This document shows, piece after piece, positions 27,490 to 39,945 of a stretch of 64,000 nucleotides of DNA. Positions within the stretch are counted from its first letter, which is position 1, and the number at the start of each line of letters is the position of its first letter. The notes beneath the pieces were generated by a model. That model saw only the letters and a program-made list of their open reading frames with translations, had not been told where the DNA came from and ran no database searches. The DNA comes from Phenylobacterium parvum (GTDB taxonomy: Bacteria; Pseudomonadota; Alphaproteobacteria; Caulobacterales; Caulobacteraceae): assembly GCF_003150835.1 (NCBI RefSeq), contig NZ_CP029479.1, positions 1-64,000 on the forward strand. Reading direction: 5' to 3'. The translations under genes were made by a program, and so were the position numbers.

Positions 27490-27512
27490 CCCGACAAATG
27501 ATTAAAGTCGGG
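27490..27512. other. AT-loop hairpin in the grpE-dnaN gap
   Basis: CCCGAC (27490-27495) pairs perfectly with GTCGGG (27507-27512) around the AT-rich loop AAATGATTAAA. A GAATC (GANTC, CcrM-type methylation site) starts at the last stem base (27512-27516). It lies 20 bases after the grpE stop and 65 before dnaN. There is no T-tract, so it is either a weak terminator for grpE or part of the dnaN promoter region. Confidence 0.3.
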
Positions 27513-27577
27513 AATCCACCCCACGGGACGGAGACGGCTCCGCCGCCGCCGTCCCCGGCCCACACCGGACCCGACTG

Positions 27578-28696
27578 ATGAAGCTGACGATCGAGCGCGC
27601 CGCACTGCTGAAAGCCCTGGGACACGTCCAGAGCGCGGTGGAGCGCCGGAACACCATCCCGATCCTCTCCAACGTGCTGCTGTCCGCCGAGCGCGGCCGC
27701 CTCAGCTTCTCGGCCACCGACCTCGACATGGAGATCGTCGACGAGGCCGAGGCGCGGGTCGAGCAGGCCGGGCAGGTCACGGCGCCCGCCCACACCCTCT
27801 ACGAGATCGTCCGCAAGCTGCCCGAGGGCGCCGAGGTCACCCTGGCCTGGACCGGCGAGGACCCGCGCCTGTCCGTCTCTGCGGGCCGCTCGCGGTTCAG
27901 CCTTCCGGTCCTGCCGGCCGGCGACTTCCCCGTCATGTCCTCCGACGGCCTGTCCGGCCGTGTGGCCGTGGACGTGAACGACCTTATCCGCCTGATCGAC
28001 CGCACCCGCTTCGCCATCTCCACCGAGGAGACGCGCTACTACCTGAACGGTCTCTACCTCCACACGGTCACCGAGGGCGGGATCCCCCGCCTGCGCGCCG
28101 TCGCCACCGACGGCCACCGCCTGGCCCTCGCCGAGATGCCGGCCCCCGAAGGCTCGGTGGGCGCCCCGGGCGTCATCGTGCCCCGCAAGACCATCGGCGA
28201 GGCCCGCCGCCTGCTGGACGACGCCGGCGAGAGCGTCGACCTGGCCGTCAGCCCCCAGAAGGTGCGCTTCGACTTCGGCGCCGCGGCCCTGACCTCCAAG
28301 GTCATCGACGGCAGCTTCCCTGACTACGCCCGCGTCATTCCCCGGGACAACAACCGGGTCATGATGGTTGACAACCAGCTCTTCGCCCGGGCCGTCGACC
28401 GGGTCGCCACCATTTCGGCCGAGAAGAGCCGGTCGGTGCGCATGGCCATCGAGCCGGGCCGGATGACCCTGACGGTCCGCAACATGGAGGCGGGCCAGGC
28501 GGTCGAGGAGCTCGAAGTCGACTACGACGGCGAGGCCTTCGAGCTGTCCTTCAACGCCCGCTACCTGCTGGACGTGACGGACCAGATCAGCGCCGAGCAG
28601 GCCGAGTTCCGTTTCGGCGGTCCGAACGACCCGGCCCTGGTGCTGGATCCCACGGACCCGGACGTCCGCTACGTCCTCATGCCCCTGCGCGTCTGA
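27578..28696 (+). CDS. dnaN: DNA polymerase III beta subunit (sliding clamp)
   Basis: Ring-shaped processivity clamp for DNA polymerase III and a docking site for repair proteins. The 372-aa protein has three repeated clamp domains, starts MKLTIERAALLKALGHVQSAVERRNTIPIL, and ends in the conserved DPTDPDVRYVLMPLRV, including the MPLR tail. The alphaproteobacterial length is normal. It heads a dnaN-recF-gyrB run on the plus strand, 26 kb from dnaA. The 108-base gap before it holds the AT-loop hairpin and one GANTC site. Confidence 0.98.
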   Translation: MKLTIERAALLKALGHVQSAVERRNTIPILSNVLLSAERGRLSFSATDLDMEIVDEAEARVEQAGQVTAPAHTLYEIVRKLPEGAEVTLAWTGEDPRLSVSAGRSRFSLPVLPAGDFPVMSSDGLSGRVAVDVNDLIRLIDRTRFAISTEETRYYLNGLYLHTVTEGGIPRLRAVATDGHRLALAEMPAPEGSVGAPGVIVPRKTIGEARRLLDDAGESVDLAVSPQKVRFDFGAAALTSKVIDGSFPDYARVIPRDNNRVMMVDNQLFARAVDRVATISAEKSRSVRMAIEPGRMTLTVRNMEAGQAVEELEVDYDGEAFELSFNARYLLDVTDQISAEQAEFRFGGPNDPALVLDPTDPDVRYVLMPLRV

Positions 28697-28748
28697 CGCA
28701 CCGATCGACCCTCACCCCGGCCTCCCGAAGCGGCTATAGACTGGGGCC

Positions 28749-32347
<3,599 letters not shown>

Positions 32348-33601
32348 TCAGTCGCCCTCCGCCCAGCGGGGGGCCTTTGCGAAGTCCGCCGCGCGGAACG
32401 GCGTCTCGTTGAAGATGTAGGGGTAGTAGAACCGCCGGATCCGCTCGTGGAAGGCCCGGATCCGGTCCTGGTAGGCAAGCTGGGCCGCCAGGTCCGTTCC
32501 CGCTATCCGGTGCAGGGCCGTCTGCACCCCCACCGCCGGGAGGACGAGGCCGACCCTGCCCGTCCAGGCGTCCCGTGACTCAAGCCCCCGCCGGTAGGCT
32601 CGGACCGGGTCGGCCACGCTCAGGTCCCCGAGGTGCTGGAAGGCGTAGTACCACTTCCAGTGGAATCCCGAGGTGACTGGCGGCGTGTCCCGCCATTCCG
32701 GATGGACCTTGAAGAAGGCGCCAAGGGTGGCGTCCTTTGGTTTGTCCCAGCCGGCGTGGACGGCCTCGCGCTGGGCGAGGGTCAACTCGACCCCCTGCCG
32801 GACCGGATTGGCGCGGTTGATGGCGATGTGCGCCAGGGCCGGCAGGACCAGGCTCAGGATGACCCAGGTCGCCGCCAGGACAGCGCCATTGGCCACCGAG
32901 CTGCGTCCGAGGGCGCCGACGCCCAGGCAGACCAGGGACCAGAACAGCAGATAGAGGCCCGCGACGCCCAGCATCGACAGGACTGCGACGGCCTGCGCCC
33001 CGGACGCTGCGGCGCCGGCGACAAAGGGTGCGGCCACGGCGACGAAGACCAGGCCCAGCCGGAGGCCCGCCCGACGGGTCCAGAGCCCTGCCCGCCCCCC
33101 CGCCGCCTGAAGGGCCTGGAGTCTCCCCGCCTCCCGCTCTCCCGAGATCAGGTCATGCAGCAGGACAACGAGGATCAAGGGGGCCAGGAAGGTCAGCACA
33201 AAGGCCCAGTCGAAGCGTCCGGGCAGGGCGAGCTCCGCATTGTAGTTCTCGCCTTCATGGATCTGGCTCTCGAGGGCCAGGGCGCGGACCCGAAGCACAT
33301 AGGGCGCCACGTCGCGTTGCCCGAGGGCGGCGAAGGCGAGGGCGGAGGGCCGGTCCCAGGTCGCATGGAAGGTGTAGTAGGCGGCGTTTCCCGCGTCGCC
33401 GTCCCGGGCGACCCAGGCCGCCACAGCGGCCTCCTCCGCCGCCTGGAGGGGCTGGATCCGGGCGATGGTCTCGGTCTGGCGGCGGATCTCGGAAATCCCG
33501 GCGCCGACGCTGACGGTGGACAAGATGGCGAGCAGGGCCAGCGTGGGGAGCGCCAGCTTCTGGCGCAGGAAGAGTCGCAGCTCCTGTCCCAGACGGGTCA
33601 T
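32348..33601 (-). CDS. ABC-2 type permease, DUF3526-like (second permease)
   Basis: 417-aa inner-membrane permease subunit with an N-terminal helix (about 17-35), a large extracytoplasmic loop (about 40-130; WDRPSALAFAALGQRDVAPYVLRVR), five closely packed helices (about 133-265), another extracytoplasmic segment and a final amphipathic C-terminus. FVLTFLAPLILVVLLHDLISGEREAGRLQ is the ABC-2 core segment that contacts the ATPase. The long loops between first and second helices are the DUF3526 arrangement. It is the last gene of the exporter operon, overlapping the previous permease gene by 4 bases, and ends directly against gyrB. Substrate unknown. Confidence 0.82.
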   Translation of the reverse strand: MTRLGQELRLFLRQKLALPTLALLAILSTVSVGAGISEIRRQTETIARIQPLQAAEEAAVAAWVARDGDAGNAAYYTFHATWDRPSALAFAALGQRDVAPYVLRVRALALESQIHEGENYNAELALPGRFDWAFVLTFLAPLILVVLLHDLISGEREAGRLQALQAAGGRAGLWTRRAGLRLGLVFVAVAAPFVAGAAASGAQAVAVLSMLGVAGLYLLFWSLVCLGVGALGRSSVANGAVLAATWVILSLVLPALAHIAINRANPVRQGVELTLAQREAVHAGWDKPKDATLGAFFKVHPEWRDTPPVTSGFHWKWYYAFQHLGDLSVADPVRAYRRGLESRDAWTGRVGLVLPAVGVQTALHRIAGTDLAAQLAYQDRIRAFHERIRRFYYPYIFNETPFRAADFAKAPRWAEGD

Positions 33602-35046
33602 GCGCCTGCCCTTCCCAACCGCCGACTGGCCGTCCAGGCCAGGCCCCCCGCAATGGCCATCCAGGCGCCCAGAAGCAGCAGTCCCGGGGTCGCAGCCCCC
33701 AGGGCCTCTGTGGTGGAGGCCGGCCGGTAGACGAAGTCCGGCGTCTGGCTCCAGGCGCCGGGGTCAATCCGGACCCGGCGGCCCGCCTCCGGGTCGCTGT
33801 TGCGGTTGCTGTCGTCTGAATAGGTCAGGCGCTCCGCCTGGAGGCGGTTCAGCCTCTGTACGATGGCGTAGCGGTAGGCTTCCGCCTGTCGCAGGAACCG
33901 CCGGTGACCCTCAAGGTCTGTCCCGGAGGCGGCCATGGACAGGCTCCGCACCGCCAGGGTCGGGCTGACCAGTCCGAGGGCAAGGGCCAGTCCGGACTGG
34001 CGTCTCTGGTCGTTGAACTGGCGCTCGGCGTAACGCTCGAAGAGGGATGAGGTCAGCCGCTCTCCCTCCATGGCGATCAGGCCCCGGTAGTTCACCGGCA
34101 GGTCCTCGACGCGCGCCACCCCGTAGGTCTTCAGGACTGAAGCCCGGAAGGCGTTGAAGTAGGGATCGTCGGGGTTATGGCTGTCACCGATCTCCTTCAG
34201 GTCCCGCTGGATGGCGATGTCGGTTTCCAGCCGGGTCGGATGGGGGGCCGCCAGGAGGGCGATGTCCGTCGCCAGCCGGGGGGCGAGGATCGCCGACAGG
34301 GCCCAGGCGGCGACAAGGGTGGCGAGGGCGGTGCGACTGCTTGGGGCCAGGGCGGAGACTGAAGTGGTGACCAGCACCCAGACCAACAGGTAGGCTGCAT
34401 AGCCCGCCGCCAGCATCAGGGCGGCCACGGGCGCAGCGCCGGCGGTGATGGTGAGCCAGGCCAGGGCGGCGAGCGCAGGCGCCAGGATGAGCCCGGCGAC
34501 GACCGAAAGCGCTGCGGCCTTTCCCAGAACCACCTGGCCAGCTGTCACCCCCTGGGCGAAATGCAGGCGCAGCAGGCCGGAGTCCCGTTCCCGCGCAATG
34601 GCTCCAAAGCCGAGGAAGATCAGGACCAGGGGTCCAAGCGCCTGGATCACGAAGGCGGGGGTCAACTGGCCGAACCGGACCAGCAGGGAGGACTGCCGGA
34701 CGTCCCCGAAGTTGGCGCTGTTCTGCCTGTGGCCCTCGAGGAACAGGGTCGATCCGGTGAAGGCGTCGACGCCCGGATCGAAGCCTGCAAGGGCGGGCAG
34801 GGGCCGGAAGACGAAGTGTCCGTAATGCACCATCCGGTGCGGGTGTCGGGCGGGCTGACCATCGAACTCCCGGTCCGCCTGGGCCTGGAACCGGCTCCGG
34901 ATCTCCTGGCTTTCCCGGCCCTGCGAAATGGAAGTCAGGGCGGCGATGGCGGAAAGGACGACCACCAGGGCGACGGCCAGTTGGGCGACCCGCGCCCGGG
35001 CCATGAGGCGCAGTTCGTTTGCGGCGATTCGGAGGACCGCACTCAT
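33598..35046 (-). CDS. ABC-2 type permease, DUF3526-like (first permease)
   Basis: 482-aa permease paralogous to the next gene. It has the same plan: N-terminal helix (about 20-42), large extracytoplasmic loop with GQPARHPHRMVHYGHFVFRP and FTGSTLFLEGHRQNSANF, an ABC-2 core (FVIQALGPLVLIFLGFGAIARERDSGLLR), further helices to about 280, a second extracytoplasmic domain and a final helix at 450-470. Two permeases with one ATPase suggest a heterodimeric exporter. The histidines in the first loop (HPHRMVHYGH) could bind a metal, but this is speculation. It overlaps both neighbours by 4 bases. Confidence 0.82.
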   Translation of the reverse strand: MSAVLRIAANELRLMARARVAQLAVALVVVLSAIAALTSISQGRESQEIRSRFQAQADREFDGQPARHPHRMVHYGHFVFRPLPALAGFDPGVDAFTGSTLFLEGHRQNSANFGDVRQSSLLVRFGQLTPAFVIQALGPLVLIFLGFGAIARERDSGLLRLHFAQGVTAGQVVLGKAAALSVVAGLILAPALAALAWLTITAGAAPVAALMLAAGYAAYLLVWVLVTTSVSALAPSSRTALATLVAAWALSAILAPRLATDIALLAAPHPTRLETDIAIQRDLKEIGDSHNPDDPYFNAFRASVLKTYGVARVEDLPVNYRGLIAMEGERLTSSLFERYAERQFNDQRRQSGLALALGLVSPTLAVRSLSMAASGTDLEGHRRFLRQAEAYRYAIVQRLNRLQAERLTYSDDSNRNSDPEAGRRVRIDPGAWSQTPDFVYRPASTTEALGAATPGLLLLGAWMAIAGGLAWTASRRLGRAGA

Positions 35047-35774
35047 CCGGCGGCGGCCTCGCCAAATCGGCGGTGAAGCGAAAGGACGTCCAGCCCGCCC
35101 TCGGTCCGGACCTCCTCGACGATCCCGCCCCCGGCCAGGAACCCGATCCGGTCGGCGCAGTCCGCCGCCCCAAGAAGGTCGTGGGTCACCATCAGGACCG
35201 CGGCGCCCCGTTGGCGCAGGCCTCCCACCAGGGTGTTGAAGTCCGATGCTGCGGCCGGGTCGAGGCCCGTCGTCGGCTCGTCCAGCAGCAGGACGGGAAC
35301 CTCCCGCAGGAGGGCCATGGCGATCGCCACCTTCTGCCGCATGCCCTTGGAGAAACCGCCGGTCCGCCGGGACCGGGCCCCAGCCTGCAGTCCCGCCGCG
35401 TCCAGGGCTGCATCCATCTCCGCCCGCGAGGGTCGTGCGCCGGACAGGCCCAGGAAGTAGCCGATGTTCTCGTAGGCGCTCAGGGTCTCGTAAAGGGCGA
35501 CGGTCTCCGGCAGGTAGGCGATACGCTGGCGGACGGCGTCGGCCTGGGCTGCGGGGTTGAGGCCCATCACGCGCACCGATCCGCTCGAGGGCCGCAGCAG
35601 GCCCATCAGGACGGCCAGAGTGGTCGACTTGCCTGCTCCATTGCCGCCGAGCAGGGCGTAGACCTCACCGGCGTTCACCGACAGGTGCAGGCCCTTCAGA
35701 ACGGGGGTCCCGCCCCTGTCGACGCAGAGTTTGCGGACATCGATGACGGGTTCGGCGGCGGTCAGGTCCGGCAT
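35043..35774 (-). CDS. ABC-2 exporter ATP-binding protein
   Basis: 243-aa ABC ATPase of the CcmA/NosF type that should power the two permeases encoded downstream. Walker A GGNGAGKST at 43-51, signature FSKGM at 141-145 in place of LSGGQ, Walker B VLLLDEP at 161-167, and the D-loop and H-loop (VTHD) are all present. The start at ATG 35774 gives a normal N-terminus (MPDLTAAEPVIDVRKLCVDR); a longer open frame through the divergent gene is antisense noise. RBS is weak (GCGGGAA). First gene of a three-gene operon with 4-base overlaps, divergent from the TonB-dependent receptor gene. Confidence 0.92.
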   Translation of the reverse strand: MPDLTAAEPVIDVRKLCVDRGGTPVLKGLHLSVNAGEVYALLGGNGAGKSTTLAVLMGLLRPSSGSVRVMGLNPAAQADAVRQRIAYLPETVALYETLSAYENIGYFLGLSGARPSRAEMDAALDAAGLQAGARSRRTGGFSKGMRQKVAIAMALLREVPVLLLDEPTTGLDPAAASDFNTLVGGLRQRGAAVLMVTHDLLGAADCADRIGFLAGGGIVEEVRTEGGLDVLSLHRRFGEAAAG

Positions 35775-35802
35775 GTCTGTTTGTTCCCGCGGGCTCGGCG
35801 CC

Positions 35803-35834
35803 CTGTCAATGCTGATATAACATAGCATTGACAG
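35803..35834. promoter_or_regulatory. Perfect inverted repeat between exporter and receptor genes
   Basis: CTGTCAATGCT (35803-35813) and its exact reverse complement AGCATTGACAG (35824-35834) flank the 10-base spacer GATATAACAT. The site lies 29 bases from the ABC ATPase start and 57 from the receptor start. Each arm holds TTGACA in outward orientation, so a bound regulator could cover a -35 for either direction. ATATAACA from the spacer recurs at 35869-35876. The size and symmetry suit a dimeric repressor; no regulator gene is adjacent. Confidence 0.7.
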
Positions 35835-35841
35835 CAGGCGC

Positions 35842-35870
35842 CTGGCGGCTAAGACGATTGCCGATACAAT
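35842..35870 (+). promoter_or_regulatory. Candidate promoter of the TonB-dependent receptor gene
   Basis: A strong -10 TACAAT (35865-35870) has a partial -35 CTGGCG (35842-35847) 17 bases upstream. Transcription would start near 35877, giving a leader of about 15 bases with GAGAGGG as RBS before GTG 35892. The TTGACA at 35828-35833 within the inverted repeat is too far from this -10, but could serve another start. Confidence 0.4.
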
Positions 35871-35891
35871 ATAACACTCCGAGAGGGCCCG

Positions 35892-38021
35892 GTGAACTCC
35901 CCATCCAAGTCGACCCTTCTTCTCGCGGCCGGCCTTGCCTGCATCTCCAGCGCGGCCCTGGCGGAGGTCGCCGAAGGCGTCTCCGAGGTCGTGGTCACCG
36001 GACAGAGACAGGCCTATCGGGGCCAGTTCACGCTGCAGGAGACGCCCCAGAGCCTGGCGGTGATCTCGCAGCGCACCCTTCAGGACAACAACATCACCGG
36101 CCTGACAGAGGCCCTGGACCTCAATGCGGGGGTCGCCCGGCAGAACAATTTCGGCGGTCTCTGGGACGCCTATGCGGTGCGCGGCTTCGCCGGGGACGAG
36201 AACCTCCCCAGCGGATATCTCGTGAACGGCTTCAATGGCGGACGTGGTTTTGGCGGCCCGAGGGACGTCGCCGGCGTCGAGCGCATCGAGATCCTGAAGG
36301 GCCCCAACGCCGCTCTCTTCGGCCGCGGCGAGCCGGGGGGGACGGTGAACATCGTTACCCGAAAGGCCCGGTTCGGTGAGACCGGAGGATCCCTGAGCGC
36401 CAGCCTTGGCGGGTTCAGCGCCCGCCGGGCTGAGGCTGACGTCAATATCGCAGCCGGGGAGGTTTTCGGAGCCCGGCTTGTCGGCTTCTACGACGAGGCC
36501 GAGAGCTTCCGACGGACAGTCAGCACCGAGCGTTATGGCTTCCTGCCCTCCTTCGGATTCCGGCTGGGTGAGGACACCATGGTCACCTACGACCTGGAGG
36601 TCACCCGCCAGAAGGCGCCCTTCGACCGCGGCGTCCCGGCCATTGGCGGCGTTCTGGGCAAGGTGGACCGACGGACCTTCCTGGGCGAGCCCGGCGACGG
36701 CCCTATCGAGGCGGACGCCACGGGGCAGCAGCTGGAAGTCCAGCACGACTTGAGCTCCACCTGGAGCCTGCTTGTCGGCGCCGGCTTCCGTACGACAAAC
36801 CTGACCGGGTTCTCCACCGAGGCCGAACTCGCCGCCTCCCGGCAGAAGCTCAGTGTCGACGGCAGATCCCTATCCCGGCAGAGACGATTCCGAGATTACG
36901 AGGCTGATCACGCTGTCCTTCGGGGAGAGCTGTCGGGCGATTTCCAGGCCTTTGGCCTGCGCCACCGCCTCCTTGCCGGCGCCGACTTCGACCGCTTCGA
37001 GAACAGCCAGCTGTTCCTGAGGTTCCGGCCCGCGGCCGTCAGCGGCAATCCCTCGGACCAGGCCGCCAACGTCATTGACGTCTTTGCCCCGGTCTATGGC
37101 CGGTTCCCGCTGCCGACCCCGGGGCCGCTGACCAACCGGCTTGATGTGCAGGAGGCGGCTGGCCTCTACCTGCAGGACCAGATCGCGCTCACCGAGTCCC
37201 TGCAGGTCCGGCTGGGCGTCCGCTATGACGACTTCTCCCTGGAAAGCCTCAACCGGGCGACGGGCGTGTCCCAGAGCCGCTCGGAAAGTCGCCTCAGCCC
37301 GCAGGTTGGCCTGGTCTGGACCGCCGCCCCGTCCCTGTCCTTCTTCGCCGCTTACGGCGAGGGCTTCCGCGCCAATATCGGCGCTACGGCCAGGGGCGAG
37401 ATCTTTGATCCCGAGACCAGCCGGTCCTTCGAGGCCGGCGCCCGGTTCACCCTCCTGGACGGCGACCTGACCGGGACCCTGGCCGTCTTCTCGATGCGAA
37501 AGAGCCAGGTTCTCGCTGCTGACCCGGCCAATCCGGGCTTCTCCCTGCCCATCGGCAAGGCCGGCAGCCAGGGGCTGGAGTTCGACCTGAACGGCCGCCT
37601 CCCCGGCGGGGTCGAGGCCCTCCTGTCCTACGCCTATGTCGAGGCTGAGGCCCGCTCCGATGTCCTCGATCCCAACTTCTCCCTCCAGATCCGCAAGGGA
37701 GACCGGCTGATCAACGTGCCGCGGCACAGCCTCAACGGACAGGTCGCGCGCGACTTCACCCTTGGCGAAACCGAGGTCCGCCTCGGCGTCGGCGTCCAGC
37801 ACGTGGGCGAGCGCCTCGGAGAGACCGCGACGAAGTTCGAGCTGCCCGCCTACACCCTGGTCCGGCTGTTCGGCGCCTGGCGCGCCACCGACCAGGTCGA
37901 GGTCTTTGGCGAGGTTCAGAACCTGTTCGACGAGACCCATTACACCAACAGCTTCTCCACCCTCTGGGTCCAGCCGGGGGCCCCGAGGACGGGCTCAGTG
38001 GGCGTACGCCTGCGCTTCTGA
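35892..38021 (+). CDS. TonB-dependent receptor (siderophore-type)
   Basis: 709-aa outer-membrane beta-barrel energised by TonB/ExbBD, which imports ferric siderophores or other large ligands. It starts at GTG 35892 after GAGAGGG. Signal peptide about 1-24 (ending SSAALA), possible TonB box SEVVVTGQRQ, plug domain (TLQETPQSLAVISQRTLQDN, DVAGVERIEILKGPNAALFGRGEPGGTVNIVTRKAR) typical of the FhuA/FpvA siderophore subfamily, then 22 barrel strands ending in the C-terminal phenylalanine (RTGSVGVRLRF). It is divergent from the ABC-2 exporter; no inner-membrane importer, siderophore synthesis or regulator gene is near. Ligand unknown. Confidence 0.92.
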   Translation: MNSPSKSTLLLAAGLACISSAALAEVAEGVSEVVVTGQRQAYRGQFTLQETPQSLAVISQRTLQDNNITGLTEALDLNAGVARQNNFGGLWDAYAVRGFAGDENLPSGYLVNGFNGGRGFGGPRDVAGVERIEILKGPNAALFGRGEPGGTVNIVTRKARFGETGGSLSASLGGFSARRAEADVNIAAGEVFGARLVGFYDEAESFRRTVSTERYGFLPSFGFRLGEDTMVTYDLEVTRQKAPFDRGVPAIGGVLGKVDRRTFLGEPGDGPIEADATGQQLEVQHDLSSTWSLLVGAGFRTTNLTGFSTEAELAASRQKLSVDGRSLSRQRRFRDYEADHAVLRGELSGDFQAFGLRHRLLAGADFDRFENSQLFLRFRPAAVSGNPSDQAANVIDVFAPVYGRFPLPTPGPLTNRLDVQEAAGLYLQDQIALTESLQVRLGVRYDDFSLESLNRATGVSQSRSESRLSPQVGLVWTAAPSLSFFAAYGEGFRANIGATARGEIFDPETSRSFEAGARFTLLDGDLTGTLAVFSMRKSQVLAADPANPGFSLPIGKAGSQGLEFDLNGRLPGGVEALLSYAYVEAEARSDVLDPNFSLQIRKGDRLINVPRHSLNGQVARDFTLGETEVRLGVGVQHVGERLGETATKFELPAYTLVRLFGAWRATDQVEVFGEVQNLFDETHYTNSFSTLWVQPGAPRTGSVGVRLRF

Positions 38022-38024
38022 GGC

Positions 38025-39887
38025 TCAGTCGCCGGGCGGGACCTCTCCCGCCACCAGGGCCAGGACGGCGGGACCGTAGCGGGCCAGCTTGCTCTCGCCC
38101 ACGCCGCTGACCCGCGACAGGGCCGCCGCGTCGGCGGGCCTGCGGGTGGCGATCTCCGCCAGGGTGCGGTCGCTGAAGATGACATAGGGCGGCGCCTTCT
38201 GGCGGATCGCCTCAGCCCGGCGCCAGGCGCGAAGGGCGGCGAAGAGTTGCGGATCGCCCTCGAAGACGGTCTCCGAAGCGTCGCGGCGGCGTCGTCCCGG
38301 CGTCCCGCCACCGTCGGGGGAACCGTCCCCGGACCCGGGGGGGCGCCCCTGGGACAGGCGTCCCTCCACCCGTCGCTCCCCGCGGTAGACCGCCCGCACC
38401 GCCTCGGCGTCGCCCAGGCCGATGAGGGGGCGGCCCTCGTTCGGGTCCTCGCGCAGCAGGCCGTCGAAGATCAGCTGGTCGATCAGGCCGCGCCAGTCCC
38501 CCGCCGAAAGCTCGGCGCCGACCCCGAAGGTGCTCAGCCCCGCCTCGAAGGCCGAGGGCTCGCGGGTCTTGCCGAGGAGGTGCTCCACCAGCCGGCCCCG
38601 GCCATACCGCCCGTTCAGTCGCTGGGCCGCCGACAGGACTTTCTGAGCCTGGAGGGTCAGGTCCGCGCCCTTCGGGGGATTCAAACAATTGTCGCAGCGC
38701 CCGCAGTCGGCCACCCCCTCCTCGCCGAAGTAGCGGCGGACCGCCGCCGTGCGGCAGGCGCCCCCGTCCAGCAGGGCGTAGAGCTGGCGCACCTTGCGCA
38801 CCTGCACTGCGCGCACCTCGTCGGAGAGGGCCTGACCGTCCAGCCGGCGCAGGGCCCAGGCCATGTCCGCCGCCCCGTAGAGGGTGATCCCCTCGGCCGG
38901 CTCGCCGTCGCGCCCGGCCCGGCCCACCTCCTGCCAGTAGGCCTCGATGGAGGCGGGCGGATCGGCGTGGATCACATAGCGGACGTCCGGCTTGTCCACC
39001 CCCATGCCGAAAGCGATGGTCGCCACCATGACCGCCGCGTCGGAAGCCAGGAACTCGGCCAGGCGGCGCTCGCGCAGGTCGCGGTCCAGGCCGGCGTGGT
39101 AGGCCATGGCCGGCAGGCCCGCGGCGCACAGCTCGGCGGCCAGGGCCTCGGTCCCGTCCCGGGAGCCGGCGTAGATCACCCCGGGCCGGTCGCGCCGCGC
39201 CTTGGCCAGCTCCAGCACCCGCCTGCGGCCGGTCCCGGCCTTGCGCTCGGCAGACAGGGCCAGCTCCGGTCGGTCGAAGGAGGCGACGAACTCCCGGGCC
39301 TCGCCCAGGTGCAGGCCCTCGCGGATGTCCCGCCGGGTCCGGGCGTCGGCGGTGGCGGTGACCGCCAGGCGCGGGACCCCCGGGAACAGGCCGGCCAGCT
39401 GGCCCAGCTGCCGGTACTCCGGCCGGAAGTCATGGCCCCACTGGCTGACGCAGTGCGCCTCGTCGATGGCGATGACCGAGAGGGGAACCTGCGACAGCCG
39501 CTCCAGCATCCAGGGCTGGAGCAGCCCCTCCGGCGAGACATAGAGCAGGTCCAGGGTCCCGGCCTCGATCCGCGCCCAGGTGGCGGCCCGGGCCTCGGGA
39601 TAGGTGAGGGAGTCCAGCCGGGCCGCGGCCACCCCGGCCTGGACCAGGCCCGCCACCTGGTCGGCCATCAGGGCGATGAGGGGGCTGACCACCAGGCCGA
39701 GGCCCGGTCGCAGCAGGGCGGGGATCTGGTAGCAGACGCTCTTGCCGCCGCCGGTGGGCAGGACGGCCAGGGCCGGACGCCCGGCCATGACCTCGGCGAT
39801 CACCGACGCCTGAAGCCCACGGAACCCGGGGTGTCCGAAGACACGGCGCAGGACCTCCTGCGCCTCCTTGAGCGAATCGTCGGACAT
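38025..39887 (-). CDS. recQ: ATP-dependent DNA helicase RecQ
   Basis: 3'-5' superfamily 2 helicase acting in recombination and replication-fork repair. The 620-aa protein carries Walker A PTGGGKS at 44-50, the DEAH box at 142-145, motif VI (QEVGRAGRDG), the RecQ zinc site (CRTAAVRRYFGEEGVADCGRCDNC, four cysteines), a winged helix and one HRDC domain at the C-terminus (FAALRAWRRAEAIRQKAPPYVIFSD). A Gly/Arg-rich linker (about 500-530) separates the last two. It ends 3 bases from the convergent receptor gene. Single gene, probably its own promoter. Confidence 0.97.
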   Translation of the reverse strand: MSDDSLKEAQEVLRRVFGHPGFRGLQASVIAEVMAGRPALAVLPTGGGKSVCYQIPALLRPGLGLVVSPLIALMADQVAGLVQAGVAAARLDSLTYPEARAATWARIEAGTLDLLYVSPEGLLQPWMLERLSQVPLSVIAIDEAHCVSQWGHDFRPEYRQLGQLAGLFPGVPRLAVTATADARTRRDIREGLHLGEAREFVASFDRPELALSAERKAGTGRRRVLELAKARRDRPGVIYAGSRDGTEALAAELCAAGLPAMAYHAGLDRDLRERRLAEFLASDAAVMVATIAFGMGVDKPDVRYVIHADPPASIEAYWQEVGRAGRDGEPAEGITLYGAADMAWALRRLDGQALSDEVRAVQVRKVRQLYALLDGGACRTAAVRRYFGEEGVADCGRCDNCLNPPKGADLTLQAQKVLSAAQRLNGRYGRGRLVEHLLGKTREPSAFEAGLSTFGVGAELSAGDWRGLIDQLIFDGLLREDPNEGRPLIGLGDAEAVRAVYRGERRVEGRLSQGRPPGSGDGSPDGGGTPGRRRRDASETVFEGDPQLFAALRAWRRAEAIRQKAPPYVIFSDRTLAEIATRRPADAAALSRVSGVGESKLARYGPAVLALVAGEVPPGD

Positions 39888-39945
39888 GCCCCTCTATCGC
39901 GCGGCCCGCCCCGCCTGCGAAGGGGTTGGGTCGGGGCGACCGGGC

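Noticed and set aside
35775..36746. N-terminal extension of the ABC ATPase frame
   Set aside because: It runs antisense through the TonB receptor gene and across the palindrome; the ATPase N-terminus at 35774 is family-typical.
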